From Gracilaria vermiculophylla (lineage: Eukaryota > Rhodophyta > Florideophyceae > Gracilariales > Gracilariaceae), in contig JAHNZQ020000010.1 of assembly GCA_019155205.2 (NCBI GenBank), forward strand, positions 804,719-826,932: a DNA stretch of 22,214 nucleotides, given 5' to 3'. A program made the translations under genes and the position numbers. Every line of letters begins with the position of its first letter. Position 1 is the stretch's first letter. The notes below the pieces were generated by a model, which worked only from the letters and a program-made list of their open reading frames with translations, searched no databases and had not been told where the DNA came from. Below, in pieces: positions 1 to 7,537 of the stretch.

Positions 1-2
1 AA

Positions 3-218
3 AGGATCCCGAGCCACAGGTTCAACAAATCTGCAATCTTGCAGATGGTGGACGTCGCAGGGGCTCCCGTGATACGCATGTCCATGCAAGGACGGCGTCA
101 AGCCAGCGACGTTCCTTCCGCTGAGGTAACGTTTGGGAGCCCCGCAGACTGTGCCAGGGTGTATGGGGAGGTGAGGGAGCCCCTGGAACGCGACGGGATT
201 TCGGTGAGTCGGGTATAG
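3..218 (+). CDS. possible C-terminal fragment of a gene cut by the left edge
   Basis: The third plus frame is open from the window edge to a TAG at 216-218, giving 71 residues with a mixed, charged composition and no recognisable domain. The upstream part would lie outside the window. A GTGAGT at 204-209 resembles a 5' splice donor, so the frame could instead run into an intron. The other well-supported genes here lack introns, which argues against splicing. A chance open frame in this fairly GC-rich stretch is equally possible. An overlapping minus-strand frame (22-249) is about as long. No function is proposed. Confidence 0.22.
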   Translation, partial: RIPSHRFNKSAILQMVDVAGAPVIRMSMQGRRQASDVPSAEVTFGSPADCARVYGEVREPLERDGISVSRV

Positions 219-2671
219 GGTGGGCGGTAGTGCCCGGATTGTACAGCAATAGTTAGATATAGAATGGGTAAAAGAAAAAAGTGTAAGTGATTGTTGGTCG
301 CTGATGCGCGAGCGTTGTGACGAAGAAGTTGCGCAGGCGTGGCTAAATATCGAAATCGACGATTGCCGTGAACAGGAACAAATGTTGGAATCAAAGTGGA
401 GAACTAATCAAGGATGGGAGTCAAACTCTGGAATTGATCGCTTCACAGCATTTACCGTAGTTGGTGACAAAAGTACGGTCGAAATGGTTCATGAGAGTTG
501 CCGCGCTTTGCATTCTATAGAGAAGTGCTTGGACACCGTTCAAATCAGCTTTGATTTCAACAGCAACACGCTAGGCGCGACATGGACATGAAACTTGATG
601 AAGTGGAACGGCATCGTACACTTTTTTGTGAATTGGACTGACTTTACCCTCGTACCAAGAACATCTCAAAGAATGCAAGCAGCTAAGGTTGCCATGTCGT
701 GAACTTCTCAGTCGAACATGCGCTACCGACAGAATAGAATACCGACGATTTAGTAGTACACTGGTGGCCAAGGCCGCATAGCACATTGCGATGAAGCCGC
801 GGCAAGGCATAGATGTGTGTTGAAAGTCAACTCATTACGATTATTGATCACAAGGAAATGAGATCGGAACTCGAGGGATTCAGAATATTCCACTGAGAAT
901 GCTTTTGGCCCAACTATTGATGTTGAGGTTCGACTCTTTGCTTTTAGATGAACAAAAACTCTATGACAGCCCGGGAAGGATGTCTAGAATATTTTGCTCT
1001 GGGCGAACGACATATTTCATTTGACATGTTGCGTTCATGAACGAACTTGGTGTTTGGCTCAGACCGTGATTTCATGCTTTGGCATGCCATTGTTGAGTAC
1101 TTTATATGTTCTATTGATCTGGCGCACATATATTTATCTTTCTTGAATATGGTCAGAGCCCTGTGTGGCGCTTCCTTTGAGGTTTTGACTCAATAAGCGC
1201 TTACATCTGCAAGAGAATGGCAGGAATGCCCACGCTGCAGGACACAGCGCTCCTTTGAATACCCGAGTCTGAGATGAAAACAAACGGAAAATACTTGAAG
1301 ATGTATATTGACGGGCCTCGTCTTCTTCATAATGGTCTGCGACCCTTGAGTCTAAAATGCCAGTACCTCTAAAAGGGAATTCCTTCTCCTTAAGAAGACC
1401 AAAAACAATAATGACCATGTCTTAATCATATTTATCACCGACTTATTTTCCCTTTCTGCTGGTGGACGCAGCTCGACGCGATGCACGACTTTCGTTAGAG
1501 GGCATTCGAGAGCTTTTCAACCCTTTTTTTTGCTGCCGTCATACATACCTGGCACCTCTTTTTTCCTTCCACGTACGGACTAACGTGGTGGAAAGAGGGT
1601 ACCTTTCCGGTTGTAAATTGCGCTAGCGTCACCTCCAAGCCTCTTATTAATTTCTGAATAATACCAGTAACTTAAAGAGAGCTTCCCTTCTTTTCTAAAA
1701 CAGATGTTTCCCACGATTGCCAAAAGAAATAATCATGAATGCAATGTTTGGAGCTTGATGCATGTTTCCGGCGACCTGGAATATGTCCTAGAAGATAATC
1801 GAGTCCTAGCTGCCAAATCAAAACCGTGTTATAGCATGCTCTGTTCGATTTCCAAGGTTTATATCAAAAGCGGAAAAGTTCACGGGTTTGTCCTCAAGCG
1901 TTGGCGTCTGAATGCCCTGGTCCACCTGTGCATTTATTATTTCGAGGATATTTGAGTCTGTGAGAGTCTTTCCATAACATTGAAGAGATGAAGGGAAACA
2001 ACGATAAGTTAGCTATTTGATTTCCAGCTCATGGTATGTTGCTTATATTTGAACGAAAATCTTTGCATTTGGTAGCATCCGTATCTGCGGCGGCGATTGC
2101 CAAGCCTTCTAAACACCAGATCGGAAATGACGACATTCTGGATCTGGGAAGGGGGTTGGTGCGCAAATAGTTCAGTATATTTGACAACCTTATCGTTTTA
2201 GTGGTTTCAAACGAGCTGCTGACGCGGCTTTCGGTAATATTAAACAAATCTGTAAAACTTATACACGGGAATTGTACGAATCTTTGATGAAATAGATCGT
2301 GGGTAGCGTAGCATATCGCTACAGACCATATCGTGTAACAATCAAAACAAAATGTTGCGGATTTCGTCATAAAGCATCCTACAGCGCAGAGATCATTTTG
2401 CCTACAACTTTGTTAGGACTCAGCATGGGGGGGATTTAGGTTTCAAAAGCTTGCGGAAATTCTTTCAACGGAAATGACGTTCATCGTTACATTTTGATGC
2501 GGAGTAAACGCGAAGACAAAGAAATCAAGTGGATCGTAAGGGTTCCTCGGTGATGGCTTCCAATTACGTCGGAAAAAAAAACAGCAAAGTTCAACGCAAG
2601 ACAAAGAGGTTGAATCTATCGTAATACAAATCCGATGCCTTTATCAGGTCAAATTCAACAAAGTCAAAGGT
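219..2671. other. spacer with no supported gene
   Basis: About 2.4 kb of lower-GC sequence downstream of the MCM2 stop. It contains only short frames with no recognisable domain: plus 253-591 (ATG at 304, 95 aa, charged and helix-rich), plus 1704-1955 (83 aa) and minus 2029-2370 (113 aa). Of these, 304-591 is the least random-looking, but I cannot support it as a gene. Homopolymer runs occur (T-rich at about 1525-1565, A-run near 2573-2582). A small perfect inverted repeat, CCACGT at 1569-1574 and ACGTGG at 1583-1588, is present. I found no tRNA; candidate B-box matches lacked a partner A box or the C61 pairing base. Confidence 0.5.
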
Positions 2672-5330
2672 CTACAGAGCTTTAACGATTACTTGGCGAT
2701 TAGGATCTACAGAAAAATTCCACTTCTTGAACAGGGAACTTTCATAAAATCTCTGACATGTATATACATTGAGCTCCCGTGCTCTGGCTTCGAAATCTTC
2801 CATATCGACTTCCACCCTTTTCTGCTGCCCATTGGCTTCCGAGCCCTCCGAACCCTCCGTGTTCTCCTTCTCATCCGAAACGGCCAATTGCGTCGAAGAG
2901 TAATCTCGGACAAGACCATTCAAAATGTACAGCAGTAGTTCATTGTCATCACGCCTAAACGCGAGGTACTTGTGGAACCTGCGGCGCATTTGTCGCATTA
3001 GAGAATACTTCTGGCTGGTGAAGAATGATTCTAACATTACGGCTATAGCCGTGTTGACGTCGTCATCCCGAACGTATTCGCGCAAGTGAAGCCGAGCGTT
3101 GCTTTCTGCTAAGCGGACAATGGACTCCAAATGTCGGAGAGCGATGGGCATTCCTCCAGATGACATGGACTCACGGCGCAAGTCGATATACAGAGAAGAT
3201 ATCTTCTCCTTGTCCATGTTACTGAGCTTCGGCATCACCGCCCTTCTGGCGTACCGCAAGTACTTTCGAAGCATTGGTTGAGGTATGACTTCCACGGATG
3301 TAGAACAGTATTCAACTATGTCGTTGCCTTTGGTTTCACCGTCCTCAGAACCTTCTTCAAGTTGTGGATGGGACTTGATGTGCGAATCAACCACAAATCT
3401 TGCTAACGTTTCATCTTTGGAGGCATCAACTGTGTCCCTCACAACACAAAGAACGTCAAAACGAGATAGGATAGGCTCTGTCAAGTCTACGTTTTCGTAA
3501 AAAGACAGCGACGGATCATACCGCCCTTTCAATGGATTGGCAGCTGCGAACACCGAGCACCTGGCCTGGAGGGTTGTAACAATACCAGCCTTGGATACAG
3601 AAATGCTCTGTTGCTCCATTGCCTCGTGAATCGAAGTACGATCGGTGTCATTCATCTTGTCGAACTCATCAATGAGACAGACACCCCTGTCGGCTAATAC
3701 TAACGCCCCTCCTTCGAGGGTCCACTCTCTCGTTATTGGGTCCTTGTGAACTACGGCAGTTAGACCAACTGCAGAGGCACCTTTTCCCGTGGTATACACT
3801 GCTCGATTGGCAGTCTTTTCAACGTACTTGAGGAACTGCGATTTGGCCGTTCCTGGATCTCCCAAAAGCAAACAGTTGATATCACCTCGAATATGATGCT
3901 TCTCCCCAACTTCCTTTGCTTGACCGCCAAATAAAGCCAAGGCCAACGCGCGCTTAATGTTGGGGTGGCCGTATATACTGGGTGCAATAGACGCAAACAC
4001 TCTCTCAGCGATGCGGGGGTCCCTGGACAGCTTCCGAATCTCAGCAATGTCATCATCGGTCAATTCACTCTCCGCATGAGCATCTTCCACTTTGCGCACG
4101 CAGTTTGCTTCTATGATGGTCGAGAAGACAGGGAAGCCGTTTAGAATGTTGATGGAGGCGTCGATGTTGTGGCGATAGATACCAGTCACTTCGACCTCTT
4201 CACCGGGTCTGGCACAGTCGATAAGGTCGTTGAGAAGGATGACTTCCTTGTATCTTGGAAGGCGGCCTGCCGGAACGGACCCAGGCCTCTCTTGCAAGGT
4301 GAGCTTCTGGAAGTTTCCAAACACCGTTTGCTCGGGGTTGATGGTGAAAGGTCCTCTGGACTCACACTCCGGGCACGAGCGTATGCTGCGCTCAGGTCGC
4401 AGGGTGAAGGTGGATGGAGGGGTTAGCACTCTGTGACACTTTTCACAGTTGAGCTTGACGTTTCGAAGGTGCGGGAACACTCCCGAGCGGCGGGTGACCA
4501 CACCGCTGACCTTGATGAGCGTGTTGAGATGCACGTGGCGAATGTCGCGCAGATTGTCCAGGATGGGAAACTCGGCGATGCGGACGTAAATTTGCGGGTG
4601 AACGCGCGAGTACTGCGGGAAAATGGTGAAGGTGAGCGCGGTGGCAACTTTGTCGTAGATGTGCAGGATGGGGGTGGGGGCGTCGGCAAGCCAGGTGGCA
4701 ACGACGGGCTCGCTCTGCGTGAGGTGGCGGAAGTTGACGACCAGACTCTGCGCGTTGTTGGCGGCCATTGCGCGGATGCGGTCCATGTAGACGAAGGACT
4801 CGGTGTTGTGGTCGGTGAAGGCCTTGAGAAAGCTTTCAAACCTCCTGTACAGCTCGTTCTTGACGCGCTCATCGTGGACAATGTGGGAGATGGGCTGGGT
4901 GTTGAATACGGCGGCGTCCAGGTCGAGGGGGTGGTCGTTGGGCGCGACATCGACTTGGTCGGCGGCGAAGCTGAGGGCCGGGGAGGCGGCAGCGTTCTGC
5001 GGGGTGGGCGCGTCGGGGCGCGCGGCGTCGCTCGGCGGTGGGCGGGTTCCGGCGACGATGGCGCGGCGCCTGTGGCGGCGGGTGTGAAAGCCGGCGACGC
5101 CCTCTTCCTCAGAGTCGGAATCGTTCATGCGCAGGTGGGGGGCGCGCGCGGCGTGCTGCTCGCCGCCGTGTTGCGCATCGCGGCGGTTGAGCTCGCGTTC
5201 GGCGCGGCGTCTGGCGGCGGCGCTCATCGGGGCGACGCTGTCGTTCTCGGCGACGTGGTCAAGCTCGTAGCGGTCAAGCTGCTCCAAGGGGCGGTAGTCG
5301 TTGACCATGTCATCGCCGAGAAGGTCCTCT

Positions 5331-5364
<34 letters not shown>

Positions 5365-5629
5365 GGGGGTCGTCGAGGGGGTGTTCGTGTTGGTGGGGCG
5401 GGTGGTCAGTGAGGATGTTGGCCTCCGCCATGTCGGCGTCGACGGCGAATTCGCGGTGCGCATCGGAGGCGTAGCTGTGGTTGGGCTGGACGTCATCGGA
5501 TTGGGAGAGGGGGGTGCGGGAGGAGGGCGGCGGCGCAAACGACGACGACGGGGCGTCGGTGCGCGTACGCGAGGTGGAGGGGGGGGCCGGGTCGGCGGTG
5601 TCGTCGGTGGAGGAGCGGCGGTTGGACAT
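2672..5629 (-). CDS. MCM2: DNA replication licensing factor MCM2
   Basis: Subunit of the hexameric MCM2-7 replicative helicase, a nuclear AAA+ ATPase loaded at origins. The protein is 985 aa, a usual length for MCM2. The first ATG is at 5629; the frame continues upstream only through a Pro/Arg-rich stretch lacking ATG. N-terminus: disordered acidic tail with ten consecutive Asp (90-99), then the histone H3-H4-binding segment EDLLGDDMVNDYRPLEQLDR (101-120), with Tyr112 and Tyr121 spaced like the two histone-contacting tyrosines of animal MCM2. Zinc finger: C395-x2-C398-x20-C419-x2-C422. AAA+ core: Walker A GDPGTAKS (590-597), Walker B LIDEFDKM (Asp654, Glu655), arginine finger LSRFD (Arg723). 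The C-terminus has the winged-helix-like region. No intron. It diverges from the NYN gene, with E2F-like sites 141-192 bp upstream of its ATG. The 5' half is far richer in GC than the 3' half. Confidence 0.97.
5333..5364. repeat. GTC trinucleotide microsatellite encoding poly-Asp
   Basis: About 10.7 uninterrupted GTC units (GAC on the coding strand) encode Asp90-Asp99 of MCM2, right before the conserved histone-binding segment. A pure trinucleotide tract like this is expected to vary in length by slippage. Only the length of the acidic run would change, not the frame. Confidence 0.9.
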
Positions 5630-5769
5630 GTCGGGGCGGCGGGGGTGCAGCGGCGGGCAGGGGCAGGGTCTGGGGAGACGCGGCGGGAGCGGACGGCGGC
5701 GGGATAAAGGCGCGAGATGGAGTCGGCAAAGTGGGCGCAGCGCGGGGGCGCACGGAAGGGGTGGGGGGA

Positions 5770-5786
5770 GCGCCAAAGCGCGGGAA
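5770..5786 (-). promoter_or_regulatory. two adjacent E2F-like sites upstream of MCM2
   Basis: On the minus strand this stretch reads TTCCCGCGC (5786-5778) followed directly by TTTGGCGC (5777-5770). TTTGGCGC is an exact match to the E2F/DP consensus TTTSSCGC and TTCCCGC is a common variant. The pair lies 141-157 bp upstream of the MCM2 ATG. E2F control of MCM genes is well established in animals and plants. Confidence 0.6.
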
Positions 5787-5809
5787 GGCGGGAGGGTTTG
5801 GCATTGCGG

Positions 5810-5821
5810 TTTGGCGCCAAA
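5810..5821. promoter_or_regulatory. palindromic E2F site TTTGGCGCCAAA
   Basis: A perfect 12-bp palindrome giving the E2F/DP consensus TTTGGCGC on both strands. It is 181 bp upstream of the MCM2 ATG and 186 bp upstream of the NYN-gene ATG, almost midway in the divergent promoter. This strict palindrome is the form expected for strong or paired E2F binding. The role is inferred from the motif and from MCM2 being a classic E2F target. Confidence 0.65.
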
Positions 5822-5930
5822 ACGAGCGCGCGGCGCCGCTCGCTGCGCGGCGCCAGGCGCGTGCCAGACGGCGGCACGTGCGCCAAGTCAGCAGCGGCGC
5901 GCGCGGCGCGGCGAAGCGGAGCGCAGCGCC

Positions 5931-5937
5931 GATAAAT
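5931..5937 (+). promoter_or_regulatory. TATA-like element GATAAAT for the NYN gene
   Basis: This is the only AT-rich heptamer near the NYN start in otherwise very GC-rich DNA, 70-76 bp upstream of the ATG at 6007. It matches a TATA box imperfectly (G for the first T), so the assignment is tentative. Confidence 0.3.
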
Positions 5938-6006
5938 GGGAGCGCGGCCGGGGGGAAGGGCGCGGGCGGCGCGCCGCACGCTGCGTAGCCGCCGGCGACA
6001 GCGACG

Positions 6007-7119
6007 ATGGAGCGCAGGCGCGCGTGCGAGCTGGCGGCCGCGTGCGCGCAGTGCTGCTGCTCTGCGCGGCGGCGCGCGCCCACGTGCGCGCGCTGCTCCG
6101 CGTTCAAGTGCAAGCTCGTGGCCGCCGCCGCTGCACCGCCCACCGAGCAGCAGCACAAGTCGCGCTCTCACAGCGGCGCGGGCGCCGCGCCGTCCACCGA
6201 GCATCATCCCAAGTCGCGCTCTCACAGCGGCGCGGGCGCCGCGCCGCCCACCGAGCATCAACCCAAGTCGCGCTCTCACAGCGGCGCGGGCGCCGCGCTG
6301 TCCACCGAGCATCATCCCAAGTCGCGCTCTCACAGCGGCGCGGGCGCCGCGCCGCCCACCGAGCATCAACCCAAGTCGCGCTCTCACAGCGGCGCGGGCG
6401 CCGCGCCGCCCACCGAGCATCAACCCAAGTCGCGCTCTCACAGCGGCGCGAGCGCTGCACCGCCAACCGAGCATGAGCGCAGGTCGCGCTCTCACAGCGG
6501 CGCGGGCGCCGCACCGCCGACCGACCAAGAGGGCAGGTCGCGCCCGCACAGCGGGGCGAGCAACGCGACGGGGGCGGTCGCTGCCGCGCCGTCGGCTTTG
6601 GACGCCAACATGGCGGTGCCCCCCGCGCCGGAGCAGTACGGCGGCTTCTCGACCGTCGGCGCCGCGTGCGAAGCGCCTCGTGCGAACGGCGTGGTGGTGG
6701 ACGGCGTGGACTTGGCCAAGTACCACAACCGCCGCCGCTTCCGCTGCGTCAACGTCGTGCGCGCGCTCAAGTTCCTGCACAAGCAGGGCTCCAGCGTGCT
6801 GGCGTTCGTGCCGCACCCGTACGTGCAGTTCACGGCGGCGAAGGCGCGCAGGGCCGACGACCCCGCCGTGCTGCACACGCTTCACCAACACGGGCTGCTG
6901 CGCTTCACGGACGACAAGAAGCACCACGCGTGGCACCTGCTGTCGTTCGCCATGCACAACAACTACCGCATTCTCTCCAACACCGAGTACCACGTCAAGC
7001 GCAATGTGACGCCGCCGCCAGACGCCAACGTCTCGCCACAGCAGCTCGACGCTCTCTACAGCTACGCCGCCACCCATCGCACGCCGTACAAGTTCAAGTC
7101 GCTGTTTGAGCTCAAGTAG
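6007..7119 (+). CDS. Zc3h12a/Regnase-like NYN-domain protein with 18-residue repeats
   Basis: 370 aa in three parts. Residues 1-43 are rich in Cys, Arg and Ala. Residues 44-187 are eight tandem 18-residue repeats like PPTEHQPKSRSHSGAGAA. Residues 229-370 resemble the Zc3h12a-type NYN (PIN-like) RNase fold: strand VVVDGVDL with Asp232, then helix and strand FRCVNVVRALKF...VLAFVP, then GLLRFTDDKKHH and the RILSNTEY stretch. In Regnase-1 four aspartates bind metal. Here the first (Asp232) is kept, but the DD pair aligns with His307-Ala308 and the SND aspartate is Thr326, so nuclease activity is doubtful. That alignment was made by eye. The ATG at 6007 has a good context (gacgATGg). Starting at Met202 (6610) would remove the repeats and leave a bare 169-aa domain, a real alternative. 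The gene probably shares the E2F-bearing promoter with MCM2. Confidence 0.68.
   Translation: MERRRACELAAACAQCCCSARRRAPTCARCSAFKCKLVAAAAAPPTEQQHKSRSHSGAGAAPSTEHHPKSRSHSGAGAAPPTEHQPKSRSHSGAGAALSTEHHPKSRSHSGAGAAPPTEHQPKSRSHSGAGAAPPTEHQPKSRSHSGASAAPPTEHERRSRSHSGAGAAPPTDQEGRSRPHSGASNATGAVAAAPSALDANMAVPPAPEQYGGFSTVGAACEAPRANGVVVDGVDLAKYHNRRRFRCVNVVRALKFLHKQGSSVLAFVPHPYVQFTAAKARRADDPAVLHTLHQHGLLRFTDDKKHHAWHLLSFAMHNNYRILSNTEYHVKRNVTPPPDANVSPQQLDALYSYAATHRTPYKFKSLFELK
6136..6567 (+). repeat. eight tandem 54-bp repeats inside the NYN gene
   Basis: Eight units of exactly 54 bp, all in frame, encode 18-residue blocks with the core KSRSHSGAGAA. Units 2-5 alternate between a P/L-S-T-E-H-H type and a P-P-T-E-H-Q type, which suggests duplication of a 108-bp pair. 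The outer units (1, 7, 8) are the most diverged, as expected for an array homogenised from the middle. The basic Ser/Arg/His content would suit a flexible RNA-binding or phosphorylated linker, but that is inference. Confidence 0.93.
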
Positions 7120-7161
7120 CGCCGCGCCGCCCTCCCTCCCCTCTCCCCCACGCCCCTGTCT

Positions 7162-7197
7162 CCGTTGCCGTTGCCGTGGCCGTTGCCGTTGCCGTTG
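7162..7197 (+). repeat. hexanucleotide array (CCGTTG)6
   Basis: Six tandem CCGTTG units, the third altered to CCGTGG, lie 43 bp after the NYN stop codon and so probably in its 3' untranslated region. This looks like a simple microsatellite; no function can be read from it. Confidence 0.85.
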
Positions 7198-7394
7198 CGC
7201 TGCCGCAACGCGCGCGCCGCCTTGCAACGCTCCGCTTGGCCTCTCTGCGCACTTTGCGCGCTTACTTTCTCCTCCGCCGCGAAACGCTCTTTCCTGCTGC
7301 CTACTAGACAACCTCATCGCACAGCCGCTCATCTTGGCGCGCCGTCTCACCGCGCCACCTCGCACGCTGCAACCCTCACCACACATTTTCATGC

Positions 7395-7400
7395 AATAAA
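7395..7400 (+). terminator. candidate polyadenylation signal AATAAA
   Basis: Canonical AATAAA, 276 bp downstream of the NYN stop and 138 bp before the next start codon on the same strand. It is the only exact AATAAA I saw in this spacer. Its use as the NYN poly(A) signal is inferred from position. Confidence 0.4.
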
Positions 7401-7537
7401 CACGTGTTGCGCCATACAAGTTGGCAACCAATGCGCACCCCGACCACACGCACGTCATGCAATGCGCACCTGTGCATCCCACCGGCCGGCCCCCTCACGC
7501 CCGCTCCCGTGCGCACCCGTCATGACTCCAAGCGCCA

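Larger units (their letters stand above)
7120..7537. other. spacer between the NYN and RCC1-BTB genes
   Basis: 418 bp, C-rich, holding the 3' region of the NYN gene and the promoter of the RCC1-BTB gene. It contains a CCGTTG hexamer array, an AATAAA and, directly abutting it, the palindrome CACGTG (7401-7406), a G-box/E-box core 132 bp upstream of the next ATG. A weak E2F-like CTTGGCGC lies at 7333-7340. No reading frame with a recognisable domain was seen. Confidence 0.5.

Noticed and set aside
910..945. tRNA B-box-like GGTTCGACTCT
   Set aside because: No A box at the right distance and no acceptor or anticodon stem can be drawn.
4433..5707. Plus-strand open frame of 424 codons opposite MCM2
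   Set aside because: Antisense shadow of the GC-rich MCM2 5' half, Gly/Val-rich with a poly-Val run from the microsatellite; the MCM2 frame carries the conserved motifs.
5630..5776. N-terminal extension of MCM2 by 49 codons
   Set aside because: The extension begins at a TTG, is made of Pro/Arg-rich sequence and overlaps the E2F-like sites. The first ATG at 5629 gives a normal MCM2 length.
5481..6476. Plus-strand Arg/Gly/Ala-rich frame of 331 codons overlapping the NYN repeats
   Set aside because: Reads the 54-bp repeats out of phase with the frame that leads into the NYN domain; low complexity throughout.
5224..7482. Minus-strand open frame of 752 codons across the NYN gene and promoter
   Set aside because: Shadow frame in extremely GC-rich DNA where stop codons are scarce. 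It is Arg/Ala-rich, translates the 54-bp array and poly-Asp microsatellite in the wrong frame, and matches no domain.
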